This document shows, one piece after another, positions 24,233 to 36,800 of a stretch of 64,000 nt of DNA (position 1 is its first letter; each line of letters begins with the position of its first letter). The stretch is taken from positions 12,234,089 to 12,298,088 of the forward strand of contig OX365956.1 in assembly GCA_947247005.1 (NCBI GenBank), in the 5' to 3' direction. The notes below the pieces were generated by a model. It ran no database searches, was not told the origin of the DNA, and saw only the letters and a list, made by a program, of their open reading frames with translations. The position numbers were made by a program, and so were the translations under genes. Origin of the DNA: Spisula solida (lineage: Eukaryota; Mollusca; Bivalvia; Venerida; Mactridae).

Positions 24233-24884
24233 AATTACCGTATATACTCATCCATAAGTCGGCTAAAATCAAGTTAAACAAATTCTTTTAAGTCAACCAT
24301 ACTTTGTCCAATGTTAAAAATCTTCTATAAGAAGTACAACTTATGACTTATTATGTCGATATCAAAGCATGGGTCATGGTGAATAAGTGACTTTTTGAAA
24401 TTTTCTGGACATCTTTTACTTGACTTATGAGCAGAGACATACGGTAACCATATGAGTTACCATCATACTGAGAGGAAGTTACTGCACAAAACCCTATAAG
24501 CTACATTTTCAGTATCATGATAAGAGACTAGTTAGAATCATTTGATTATTTTATTAATGTCACATAGAGAAAATTAGCCCAGCCCTTAGTGGCCATGGAT
24601 TTTTGGGAATCAATATGAAAGTAAGAAATTCGGTAGAGTGTCACCAAAGACAGGACCCGAGAAACCTGTGATTGTAAAATGTTGAAATTGAGATGATTTT
24701 TAAAGTTCTTATTGAGAAAACACCCCCATGGCGGTCGTGTTTTTTTTATCACATTATGGAAATTATGAGTCTGAAAAAGGACCATATAAGCAACATAACA
24801 GAAAGTTACATCATGATTGGCCAATCAAATTGTTTGAATGAATTGTTGATGAATGACACAAACTGATCATCATAGATACAAACT

Positions 24885-25148
24885 AGAGCTGTCGCCATTC
24901 GGCAGACTAATATACCCCCGCCGGCAAAAGGCCATAATTCTGCCAAAATTCATTGCAGCGCAAATTCCTTTCTTCATGCACATCTCTATGTTGAGGTTGT
25001 TCATCTGTGAAAGTTTAAGTGAAATCCTGCCAAAATTGTAGGAGAAGTTGCGTCCACAAGAATGCGTCTACGGACAGACAGACAGACAGACTGACGGACA
25101 AGCTGAATCCAGTATACCCCCCTTACAACTCGTTGTGCAGGGGTATAA
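24885..25148. mobile_element. Dispersed element (CTGTCGCC ... GGGGTATAA type)
   Basis: Begins AGAGCTGTCGCCATTCGGCA with ATACCCCCGCC and ends with AGTATACCCC then GCAGGGGTATAAAAAC, so the ATACCCC / GGGGTAT ends are inverted. A GACAGACAGACAGAC stretch precedes the right end, as in the other dispersed families of the window. Confidence 0.55.
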
Positions 25149-25688
25149 AAACTTACACAAGTAGCATAGCTGCATTAAATTAGGTAAATGTGTTAAACTG
25201 CATCTGTATGGAATAAAATGTTAATAATAAAATCTGCTTCATAAATAATTGCATACAGAATATGATACTCAATACAATATTTATACATGATTATAATACA
25301 GTAAGTAACAACAACAACAACACCCTAAATAAAATAACTTTATAAGCTAAAACACAACACAAACTAGTTTGAAACGGAATAACTAAAACATGGACAGAAA
25401 AAATAAAATATACTTGTATTTGACAAACTATGAGCGGAGCTATACACGCTACAACAAGCACCAGTTCTACAACCAAAAAGAAAGTTCACATACATTCTTA
25501 AAGCAAGCACTATTTAAACCAGTAAATCTACTTGTCAGACAACAATTGGTCAGCTAATCAGTCATTCAACATTCAATAGTTCCAAATAATGTTAAAAAAA
25601 AGTACACTGCAACGAACCATATGTTTTATGAAAACAGTGAATGTAATTGTATGTAAGTGAAGCAAAAGCTGTCCACACTTCATGAGTA
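25149..25688. other. No gene recognised
   Basis: AT-rich sequence; a short (CAA)n-like run near 25310. Nothing else supported. Confidence 0.5.
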
Positions 25689-26019
25689 TTAAAGGGTCAT
25701 GCCCTGGAACTGAGGTGTCTCAAATAGCGATCAAATGGGTATCATTTTAATACCTATGTCAAATAATGAAAACCCTGTAAAAAAGTTACGAAATTTCCTG
25801 CTAGTTTTTAAAAGAAAATATTTCAAGAATAACTAAATATCGTTGTCGTCAATAAAAGGCTGACAGCCTTTTATTCAAATGGATATACAAAATATCGAAG
25901 CACCCATTATAGAATAAATGTTTAAGTCAAATTCTTCTTTGACTTTTCGGAATAGTTGATTGTACAAGTGATAAACACAATTAACCAAGACACTCCAGTT
26001 TTTGGGCATGCCCCTTTAA
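25689..26019 (+). mobile_element. TTAA-flanked MITE, plus orientation
   Basis: Bounded by TTAA on both sides (25689-25692 and 26016-26019). Ends are inverted: AGGGTCATGCCCTGGAACTG against CCAGTTTTTGGGCATGCCCC. The centre has the palindrome AATAAAAGGCTGACAGCC then TTTTATT. A second copy lies in reverse orientation at 34514-34868. The TTAA target and the size fit a piggyBac-type non-autonomous element; this is inference from the target site only. Confidence 0.8.
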
Positions 26020-26560
26020 TAAAGCAGCATGAAGCAGAGTGACACAAAATGGTTTCAATGACATCATAAACACTTCTCCCAAAGTAGAAGTGCTACTCTT
26101 CAGTCAGTGTCACATCAGTCGCATGATGTCTTGTTTATCTTTTATTCATGTTTTGGCTTGTTTGACCAACCATATAATGCATAATGTGTATTTGTATGCC
26201 AAAAACTAATCAGTTAATTTTGAATGAAGTAACATTCTCACTGATGTAAACCTTTTTACCAGATTTTTGCTGACCTATGTATATAGAATTGAGAAAAATT
26301 CTGTAAATACAAAGTACTGATGCTTTATCAAGTATACATTAAATAGGGGCTGTTGTAAGTACCATAGAGCCAAACTAACACCATGAGCAGACATGACATA
26401 CTCTGATAATACCAAGATAACTAATACAATCCTATCACTGTCCGGGCAGCATACTGTTGTCTAATCAGGCCGTTTGGGCGCCTGGGATATTTATTAATAA
26501 GTCTCTTTAGACATATGCATTGCTACTTATTGACCGGTGACTGCACAATGCCTTAGACAT

Positions 26561-26805
26561 CAGGGTACTGTTTAATCAAAGCACTTACGGAAAACTTAAA
26601 GTTACATTTAAATTTAAATTCTTTATAATTCTTTTACAGCTACAAAGTGGGGTAAATGGAGTTGCGATACTAATAATGATTCAGTTAATCATCTCCTACA
26701 GACTGTATCTTTCCCGATTTTACAGTTGTTATAGAATTATTAAACAACTAAAATTTAAACGTAAGTTTACTATTTCCGTAAGTGCTTTGATAAAACAGTA
26801 CCCTG
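26561..26805 (-). mobile_element. MITE family M, complete copy
   Basis: Left end CAGGGTACTGTTTAATCAAA and right end GATAAAACAGTACCCTG are inverted over about 60 bp. The 245-bp length and the interior words (TATAATTCTTTTACAGCTAC, AAACAACTAAAATT) match the copy at 23439-23678. Confidence 0.85.
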
Positions 26806-26984
26806 ATACACAGACATGGTCTGGCATCTGGATGATGAGTAACCTAAATACTAACATCATTCAGTCTAAAACACAACTGATCCTCTCCCTGTTAAATACT
26901 TATCTGTCCTTGTTTCTTCTATAAACATGTAACATATATACATATCTATACTGTCACACAATGAATACATGGAGGGAACAGATA

Positions 26985-27422
26985 AACAAGGGAGGTAACC
27001 CATGTGGTCCACAATGAACAGTCTCCAAACAAGGGAGGTAACCTCATGTAGTCCACAATCTACAGTCTCCAAACAAGGGAGGTAACCTCATGTAGTCCTC
27101 AATGAACAGTCCCCAAACAAGGGAGGTAACCTCATGTAGTCCACAATCTACAGTCTCCAAACAAGGGAGGTAACCCCATGTGGTCCACAATGAACAGCCC
27201 CCAAACAAGGGAGGTAACCTCATGTGGTCCATAATCTACAGTCTCCAAACAAGGGAGGTAACCTCATGAGATCCACAATCTACAGTCTCCAAACAAGGGA
27301 GGTAACCTCATGTGGTCCACAATGAACAGTCCCAAAAAAGGGAGGCAACCTCATGAGGTCCACAATGAACAGTCCCAAAAAAGGGAGACAACCTCATGAG
27401 GTCCACAATGGACAGTCCCCAT
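26985..27422 (+). repeat. 44-bp minisatellite, about 10 copies
   Basis: Unit GTCTCCAAACAAGGGAGGTA then ACCTCATGTAGTCCACAATC then TACA, with anchors 27033 and 27077. Copies alternate between a TCTACAGTCTCC and a TGAACAGTCCCC form, suggesting a dimeric higher-order pattern in part of the array. Confidence 0.93.
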
Positions 27423-29626
27423 GAATTATATACTACAATAAAACATCATGATGCAGTGTGATAGCTAAATGATACATACATGTACAACTCTAATTGTAAC
27501 ACTGATTTGATCATATCATTATATATAATACAAATGGCACCCTAATTATATACAATGTATATACAAAACACAATACAAATCAAAACAAATATCAATCAGA
27601 AAGTAAAACAACAGCAATCAGTATGTCATCATTATGACTGAATAAAGCAAGTAACTAGTGAACTCTGTAATGACATTATACCAGTATATTGTCAGAAATA
27701 AAATACACTCCAAGGTAAAAACAAACTAACATCATGACAACAAGCCATTATAAATACAAAAGATTGATCAATACATTCAACCACTTTTCAAATTGGTCAC
27801 TTTTCAAACTCCAGAAATACCTTTAACTGTGATCATATTATTTGATGGCGAAAATGCAACAATTGATTGCATGACTGACCATGTATACTTTGGCACATGA
27901 TTTTGATTTTTAATGATTTAAGTCTTAGGACAATTGCATAATACGTTTGTGTGCAAAATATCATAAAACATTAAACATAAAACAGTTTAACATATTTTGG
28001 GTTTGAAAAGTGACCAATTAGAAGAGTGTTATGTATATTTTATTGCAAGTACACAAACACATTTATCATTATATCTTTATGAAACATTTAAGAAACGTTA
28101 TTACCGCTAATTTAGAAAATATCCGTCAGGGCTTACAACTAATTTGGTTTATTTAGTTTTATATATGTAATTGATAAAATTAAACTATAGAACTGTCTAC
28201 TTTCTAGTCACAGCTGGTTTCAGTTGTAACAATGTTATATGGTCAAATTGTTGCCAATGCAATTATTAAGTTTATTTTATTGAGTTGTATTCAAAGTGAT
28301 AGAAATCACAATTCAGGTTTTCGTTTTATCAGACTTTGATTCTATAATAACTGTTCTGTGTACTAGGTTACAGTAATACAACTCATAGATCAATATACAC
28401 AACATAACACATGTATACATTGTATGTTCTCATAATAAAAGACCATAAAAACTAACTAGTAATAAAATACATGTACTCATTGGCATTCTAACCAAATCAA
28501 AGTGTTACACAATGAAAGGTAGACACACTGAGTGTTGGAATATAGGCCTCAAGCTCACTCACTCACTCACTTTTATCAATGACTATATTAACAAATGTTC
28601 AAGTAAGGTGTGATAGGCCATCAATAAAACTAGTAGGCTTTATGATAAAATCATACAATTAGAAAGCACTTGAAATTAAAACAATATTGGACATTATCAG
28701 CTAGATTATAAATCTATAATAAATAGCTTAGAGAATAACAGCCCAGTATGAATATTGTGTCAATATATTCCATCACAGAGAATGTACAGGCAAGCATTTA
28801 TTGTCTAGACCAAGCAAATATATGTGCTCAAGATAACCCCAGCCACCATGATCATGTATCACACTGACCATAATGATTTAAAATGAATCATGAAGAACAA
28901 AAGTTTGTTGTTGCTATGGCAATTGATTTACTCCATCAAAACACTAGTAGTAATGCCCACAGTAGATTTATGCCAAGTTTTGTGATAATCTGCACCTAGG
29001 AGCAAAACGAACATGTTAATATAATGATTTCAAGTCTCTCTTCAGGAGAGAGTTCATATACTAGTAACTAATAACGACTACAATTTTATCCTACTCTTCA
29101 TCAGGAATTGTACAGTGTTTACAATGTTGAAGAAGGACGATGCACGTAGCACAACATACATTATGTAAAGGTGATCACAATAGCTCACCTCAAACACACA
29201 CTTCTCAGATGAGCTAAAAATGAAACATAATAAGGTAACCACAAAACAATCACGATCGTGAAATGCCACGAAAGAAAACATTCTCAATTCTTACTCACTT
29301 ATATACGGTATACTGTACATGTTTATATTATACAGACTAACTTCTAAACTGTTTCCAAAATACCAAAATGTCTGTCACACCAAAGATTGAATAAACATGG
29401 TACTAATTGTTCCATTGCTTGATGCTCATTTATATACAAACAGGTAGCATGGCTTTGCTTCTCTCATACCCTTGTTGAGATAGACACCATCAGGAATAAG
29501 GTGTTGAGAGTGATTAATACATGTACAACCTAATTAAATGAGTATAAGCTATACAATATTTGTGGAACTCTTTATGTTATACAAATATTTGGGTTGTTGC
29601 CATATATGGGAGATCATTGAATACAC
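27423..29626. other. No gene recognised; possible long 3' UTR of the FARP gene
   Basis: AT-rich, with a short ACTC run near 28558. If the 3' UTR of the minus-strand FARP gene is long, it could extend here; AATAAA on the minus strand (TTTATT, plus) occurs at 28796-28801. A right-end fragment of the AGCTCACCTGTC family lies at about 29170-29215. Confidence 0.4.
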
Positions 29627-29895
29627 AGACAAACGTGAGTACCTAAATACTACATGAGTACCTAAATACTACATGAGTACCTTAATACTACACCTCGTAG
29701 TGAAAGTATTGACAAACGTGAGTACCTAAATACTACACCTCATAGTGAAAGTATTGACAAACATGAGTACCTAAATACTACACCTCATAGTGAAAGTATT
29801 GACAAACGTGAGTACCTAAATACTACACCTCATAGTGAAAGTATTGACAAATGTGAGTACCTAAATACTACACCTTGAAGTGAAAGTATTGACAA
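29627..29895 (+). repeat. 45-bp minisatellite, about 5-6 copies
   Basis: Unit GACAAACGTGAGTACCTAAA then TACTACACCTCATAGTGAAA then GTATT. The first copies are shortened to a 20-21-bp sub-unit (GAGTACCTAAATACTACAT). Confidence 0.9.
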
Positions 29896-30172
29896 ATATT
29901 GTTGATGAAATATTGAAGCACCATACTGGCTGTACTTACATGTTATCTGAACCTTCATGTTTTGGCATTTATATATATATAAATATATGGAATATACAGT
30001 AAAACATTAATACCCAATCAGATGCTGCAGTACAAATAGTATTCATTATAAAAATATGAAAACAGACATAATCACTAGATATAAACCACAGACCTTTTAC
30101 ACAACTTTTAATACTGAATCTCAGACCCAGACTTGAAACTTTCAAAATTAATTTACTTAAAATTTCTTTTCC

Positions 30173-30178
30173 GTTTAA
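30173..30178 (-). promoter_or_regulatory. Nearest candidate polyadenylation signal for FARP
   Basis: TTTAAT on the plus strand (ATTAAA on the minus) about 580 nt past the FARP stop codon. No AATAAA is closer. Position only; the true 3' end is unknown. Confidence 0.25.
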
Positions 30179-30754
30179 TCTAAATAAAAAAACAATGTCT
30201 GTAAGTTAGCAGTTAGCCAACAAAACATAGGAAGGAAAAGAAGATTGAACATTTTAAAGTCTGTGTTTCGGTGTTAATATGTGAGTGACAAAGGTTGCTG
30301 ACCTGATGATAAACTAAACTTGCCATGTTTCAATGATACACAATATAATAATATGAGGCATTGTTGGTACCTTCAAGAATATTTCTGACATATCAGTCCT
30401 ACCATTACAATTCATTAACATCAAATTCTCACAGAAAACTTGCACAAATTTCAAAAGTAATATAATGCTGCTATGCAGCATATGCTATGCTAGTGACTTA
30501 ACTTTATAATATTGTTCATAAATTGCAGTAAAAACTATTGAAAAAATATCTCATAATGCAGTTAAGACATATGTAGGCCATCATTTAGGGTTCAATGTTG
30601 TATATTATGTTATAAGATGCAGGGGCACTCTTTGTTCACATTGGTTTAACACTTGTAGTAAATGAAGAAAACACTGAGACACAATCAATGTATGTCCGTG
30701 TCAGGTCCAAGGTTACACATAGGTGACACATAGATGACACATAGGTGACGATAT

Positions 30755-30836
30755 CTACTGTTGTGAACTGTCCATTCTACTGAACAGTCGTATTCTTCTA
30801 GCTGAGCTTGTAGCACTGTTGATTACCTCCATCCAT
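30755..30836 (-). CDS. FARP1/2: FARP visible exon 17 (PH2 end, stop)
   Basis: Acceptor CTACAG before 30836. It completes Arg and reads WMEVINSATSSARRIRLFSR, then MDSSQQ and TAG at 30755-30757. The conserved PH2 C-terminal Trp is the first full codon. Phase fits exon 16. Confidence 0.92.
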
Positions 30837-33800
30837 CTGTAGATATAACAAGAGATGTTTGTAAAACACGTATGCCCCAATGGCAGCCCAATAGTCAAGT
30901 TTCAGAAATAGTGAAGGTCGCAGTGACCTTGACCTACTGATCTCAAAATCAATAGGAGTCATCTACTGCTGCTGACCAACCTCCATGTAAAGTTTGAAGA
31001 TCCTAGGTCAAAGCGTTCTCGAGTTATTGAACGGAAACCATTGATACGACTGACAGACTTGTGCAAAGCAATATAGCCCCTCATCAAAGATGGGGTCATA
31101 ATAAAACAATGGTTACAACAGGGCATGTCGAAATAAAAGTGTGAGATATAGCTACATAAATGCTAGTTTCTTCATTCTTAGTTGTGTGAATTAAATGAAC
31201 AAACGAGACTGCGTTCAATAAACGCTTATGCCCCCTGTGGAAGCCTTGTCCATAAATAAGTCTAAGTCCAAAATTAGGTCAAGGTGAAGGTCAAAATGGG
31301 GTCAGGTGATACAGGCGTGTGGAGAGTGTTCATATACAACATCCATGCAAGTATGAAAGCTTTGTAGCCAGCCATATTAATGCTAGAAGAAACGGTCAAT
31401 TTGGGTTAACCAGGACGGACGAACAGAGGAACGGACGAACGGACAGGTGAATCACTATATGCCTCTCGATCTATCGATACGGGGGCATAAAAACAAAACA
31501 TAATGAACCAATTCATATTAAACACAAAATGTTTACATGCCTGCATGCCCAGTCAGTCAGAAGGCCTGGTGACCTACTTGTTTTACCTTAGTTGACCCAG
31601 TTGTAAACTTGATCTATATTTCACAGAGACGCACAATGTGGCCAAGTTTAATAAAGATATAGGTCAAAACTATGACCTCTAGAATGTTTACTGTCTAATT
31701 ATTGACAAAAGAGGACGGACATAGGGTGATCACAATAGCACTCTTTCAGCACATTGTATTCATGTGAGATGGAAAATGAAATACATACCTTTCAAAAGTA
31801 TATTCACTTTCAGCCCGGAAGAAATAAACATGGTTTTTGAATTGTAACTTAAATACGTGATCTTTTTGTATGTTATCATTTTCCTCTGGTTGGCTAACGG
31901 CATATCCTAGCAACGGTAAACTAGCCAATGGATAATCATCCTGAAATCATACAAACTCTCATAAATATCCACATCATGTAAACACAAAACAAGAGCCATG
32001 TTTACATGGCCATCCCCGTCGTAAATGTTTGTTACTAAAGGGTGTTTAACAGAATCAAGACTAGATAGAAAAGTTAGGGAAATTAAATAGAGGGTGATAA
32101 TTAAGAAAATGGAACCAGGCAGAGTTCAATATAAGGAAAATATAATAACTTCTTTGGTTAAAGGGAAATAATTCAAGAATAGTACCAGCTACAGTTATGT
32201 ATCTTAGCTACAGCACTTTTCCTAGATGCAATCTACTTATATTTTAAGTTTTAAGTCAATCAATTAAATACTAATGAAGTTATGCTCTTGACAAAAACAT
32301 CCTAAAATTAAACAAAGGGAGATATATTTAAAAACTGGACTGCATAGAGTAATAGTTCTTGGTCACTGCACTTCTCCTAGTTGCCATCTATTCATATATC
32401 AAGTTTCAAATCAATACCTTAAATAGTTTTCAAGTTACAATCTGGACAAAAATATATTTTCAAATAATTAAAGGGGAGATAATTTCAAAACTGGACTATA
32501 TAGAGTAATAGTTCTTTGTCACTGCACTTCTCCTAGTAGCAATCTATTCACATACCAAGTTTTAAGTCAATACCTCAAATAGTTTTAGAGTTATCCTCTG
32601 GACAAAATAAGTTATATATAGATGAACCAGCTGAGACTTTGTCTCACTTAATGAAAAGTAACATAAAACACAATGCATCCACCTACCTGATATGTTTTAT
32701 AAAAATATAGACAAAAGTTTGTAAACACAACCCATAATTTCTGCCATCCATTACTGTTCTTGAATTTCCTCAGTAAATATCCACTTAATTGGTTCTGAAA
32801 TTTACGAGATTTTGTGTCATTAAATCAAAAACATTTGAACAATCTTCATTTTATAGTAAATTATGTCAAATAGTCAATATTGGTATGAAACCTGAACCTA
32901 ACAAGTAATGTTTGAACAATAACAATAATAATAATAGTCAGAAATGGTAATGGTCACAGTGACCTTTCACCTTCTGACCTTAAAATGAATAAGAGTCATC
33001 TACTGTTGATGACCAACCTCCATGTAAAGTTTGAAGATTTTAGCTGGGAAAAGCGTTCTTGACAGACTGACCAACCGACAGACAAAGATGTGCAAAGCAA
33101 TATACCCCTTCATCAAAGAAGGGGAAATAATTATTAATAGTCATAATTTTACAAACAAAGTAAACATTCAAAATCAAGGGCTGTACTGAGCGACTGCGTG
33201 AACCACTGAGCCACTGAACATTTCACAATATATGTTTTTTCACAAAATGCATGGCCCCAATGGTACCCTAATAGTCAGTAATGTAAAAGATCACTACAAC
33301 TTTCACCTTTGACCTACTGACCTAACAAATCAGTAGGGCCAAATATTGATGGTGAGGTATAAAGTAAGAAGATCCTAGGCCGGACAGTTATCAAATTATA
33401 CATCTGAGGTCAAGCTGATTGTATTGGGATTATTTGTTGTCTATTACATAATTTGCAGTACATTTACTCACAGACTTAAATAAATTCTAAAGATTTTAAT
33501 TACAAACATTGTAAAATACCTTAACAGCTTTTTCATGGTCTCTCTTGCTGACAGATGTATTACGATGCCAGCATACATGCATAGTGGTATTTGCTCGATG
33601 TTGAACTTGTTTCTCTGGTGATGGTGGTGATTGCTCGTCACCTACATTGTCTGTAGAACCTGTATAAAACAATGTCATATCAACAATACACTCAAACAAT
33701 ATCACTGTTCAAACCTTGTTCAAGTTAGTCAGCAAAAACTTTGAACGCATATTTTGAAGGCAGAATTCAAGTCTAAGAGCGGTACAGTCATTGACACCTT

Positions 33801-36800
33801 AAATCTGAGACATAGAGTGGTATAGTAACTGACACCTTAAATCTGAGAAATTGAGTGGTATAACAGCTGACATCTTAAATCCGTGGCATAGAGTTGTATA
33901 ATTTCTGACACTTTAAATCTGAGGCATAGCGTGGTATAGTTACTGACACCTTAAATCTGAGGCATAGAGTGGTATAGTTACTGACACCTTAAATCTGAGG
34001 CATAGAGTGGTATAAAAACTGACACCTTAAATCTGAGGCATAGAGTAGTATAACAACGGACATCTTAAATCTGAGGCATAGAGTATTGGTTAGTCAACCA
34101 GAATTAAGTCATTTAAGAACAGTTGTTAAGAAAATGTTTCATTATGGATAGAAAGAAATGAATAGGTTTAAAACAACACAACCATATAAAATACATGTTG
34201 ACTGAATGTCAAAGAAGTCCACACCAGTTTCAGTAGTTTCTCTGCTTCTCAGATTGACGTGTTATATGTTTATTGTTACTATTCTGTCAAGATATAATAC
34301 ATACTGGTACTTGATTTAAGACTAGGATAATTCAATTTATCATCATTTCTTGACTTGGCTTGTAATGTTGCTTCATTCAAGTCTTCTATCCATTTATCTT
34401 TTTCTTCTTGTGAACTGAAACAAATAAGGTAGAGAGTAGATCAGTTGTGACATAACTATTATTGCTACACTAAGACAAATATTACCCCCACATTTATACA
34501 TTCATTGACATACTTAAAGGGACATACCCAGAAACTGGAGTGTCTTGGTTTGCATACAACAAAATTGCGTTTATCACTTGTAAAACCAACTATCACCGAA
34601 AAGTCAAAGAAGAATTTGACTTAAAAATTTACTCTGTAACGCTTGCTTCAATATTTTGTATATTGATTTAAATAAAAGGCTGTCAGCTTTTTATTGACAA
34701 CAACGATGTTCAGTTATTCTTGAAAATTTTTTTTTTAACTAGCGGGTAAAAACTAGCGGAATATTTCCTAACTTTTTTACAGGGTTTTCATTATTTGACT
34801 TAGGTATTAAAATGATACCAATTTGATTGCTATTCGAGACACTTCAGTTCCAGGGCATGTCCCTTTAACATGTATATTCTAATATAGAGAATGGTGTGAA
34901 ATTACAGCTATCAATGTAGGTAACCAGTACCCACACATGGCAGGTTGACATTGGAAAATGTAATGCTTGGGACAGAGGATTGCAATGTTTATAATGACAA
35001 GAGAACCATTGGCCCTAATAGCATTCACCTGACAACTTGTAGCAGTCAGGTTTCGTTAAGATTAGGTTAAAATGTAACCTCTAGAGTGTCATCAAGGTTT
35101 TTCTTTGATGTGACCTGGTGACCTAGTTTTTGACCCCAGGTGACCTAGATTTTAAAGAGACAAACATTGTGACCAAGTTTCATAAAGATCAAGTGAAAAC
35201 TGTGACTTCAAGAATGTTTACAGTCCAATTGTTGACGACGCACGCCGGACACCGAATATAGGGTCATCACAATAGCTCACCTTGTGCTCAGGTGATCTAA
35301 AAAGGCCGTACTATGTGAAAAATCATCCGACCATAGTGCAAAATTTGCATTGTCTTGTAGAGATGAAGCATTTTTGTAAAGTTTAGAACAATTCCAGGCA
35401 AATATGGTAGCTTAGATCATGCCGACATGGAAAAGCAACAGATAAATGAAGAATTTAAACTAGAAGGGCCAAATTTGTTTGTACACAGGTAAAGCAAATA
35501 CAGTTTGGAAGGCCCATACTGTGAAACCTAGGTCCCACTGAGGAATTCCACATCAGCGATGTTCTCCTGATTTCTTTCGATACCACCCGATTCATCACAA
35601 TTTCTTCCGATATCACAAACTGTCTCTTGACTATGCCGAAGCTTCCTGTAGACCAAGAGGTACCTATTCCCGATGTCCTGATAACTCATTAAATTCCATC
35701 GAGAGTACATCGCCGAGGCAAACAATGTTCAGTGGGACCTAGGCTTAATATGTAGAAGAACTAACCTAGCTGCTACAAGAATACACTTAGTTCCACCATA
35801 TATAGCAAAACTGTTAGCCACCGCCATTTTGGCATGATCCGATTCCTCAATCTGAAGGCAAGAAAAACGTGACATATAAGGTTACACATCAATGTGTGTA
35901 TGTGTGTATATGTCTGTGTGTATATGCAAGTATGTATGCGTGTACAGGAAAAACATGACATATAAGGTTACATATCAATGAGTGTATATGTCAGTGTGTG
36001 TATGCAAGTATGTATGTGTGTACAGGAAAAGCAATATAATATGTATAAGTATGTATATATGTGGGTGCAAACATGTCTAGTACCGACATATATGTGACAT
36101 CTATAGTTGAATGGTGGATGTCTACTCTACTGTGACAGGTGAGCAAGTAAATACATGTTATACAATCATATACATAGGGGTGTCAACACGGCCAAATTAA
36201 AAATGCGGAAAATTGTATGCGGCGGCCCACCTTTGCCAAACGAGAGGCCTTCAAAGACATTGCTTCCGTAATAAACTCAGTTTGTATTTAAAAGAATTCT
36301 TAAAGCAGATTCAATTCACCATAACTTTGCCATTTCTTGAGAATTTGTTTATCAAATAACTGTTATTTTTGTCAGAAGCTTAATAAAAAATGCTCTTTCA
36401 GAAAATTTTAATGTTTAATCTGGAATTCCGGATAAATCCGGAAAATTGACCCCTCTGTATACAGATGAACATAGTGTGTATGTTGGAGATCAATAATAGG
36501 ATGTTAAAATTACACGAGAGTAGCTATATTTACCAATCTACCAACAATGTTTGTTCTGCCATATTCAAAGTTATGTTATGTTTGCAATGAAATGTACTTA
36601 CAATCATTCCTCGAAGTGGCACTTGTCCATGAACCTTAAATTGCTGCAACGGTGTAGCAGTCCGACTTGTATAGACCAACATGTCCGAAAACTACAGAGA
36701 TAAACAAATTTATAATTTATATGATCAAACAATACTATTGAGATATGTTCACATTACATTAATCCAATTTACAGGGTAGTCAAGGGTATAACTCAATAAT

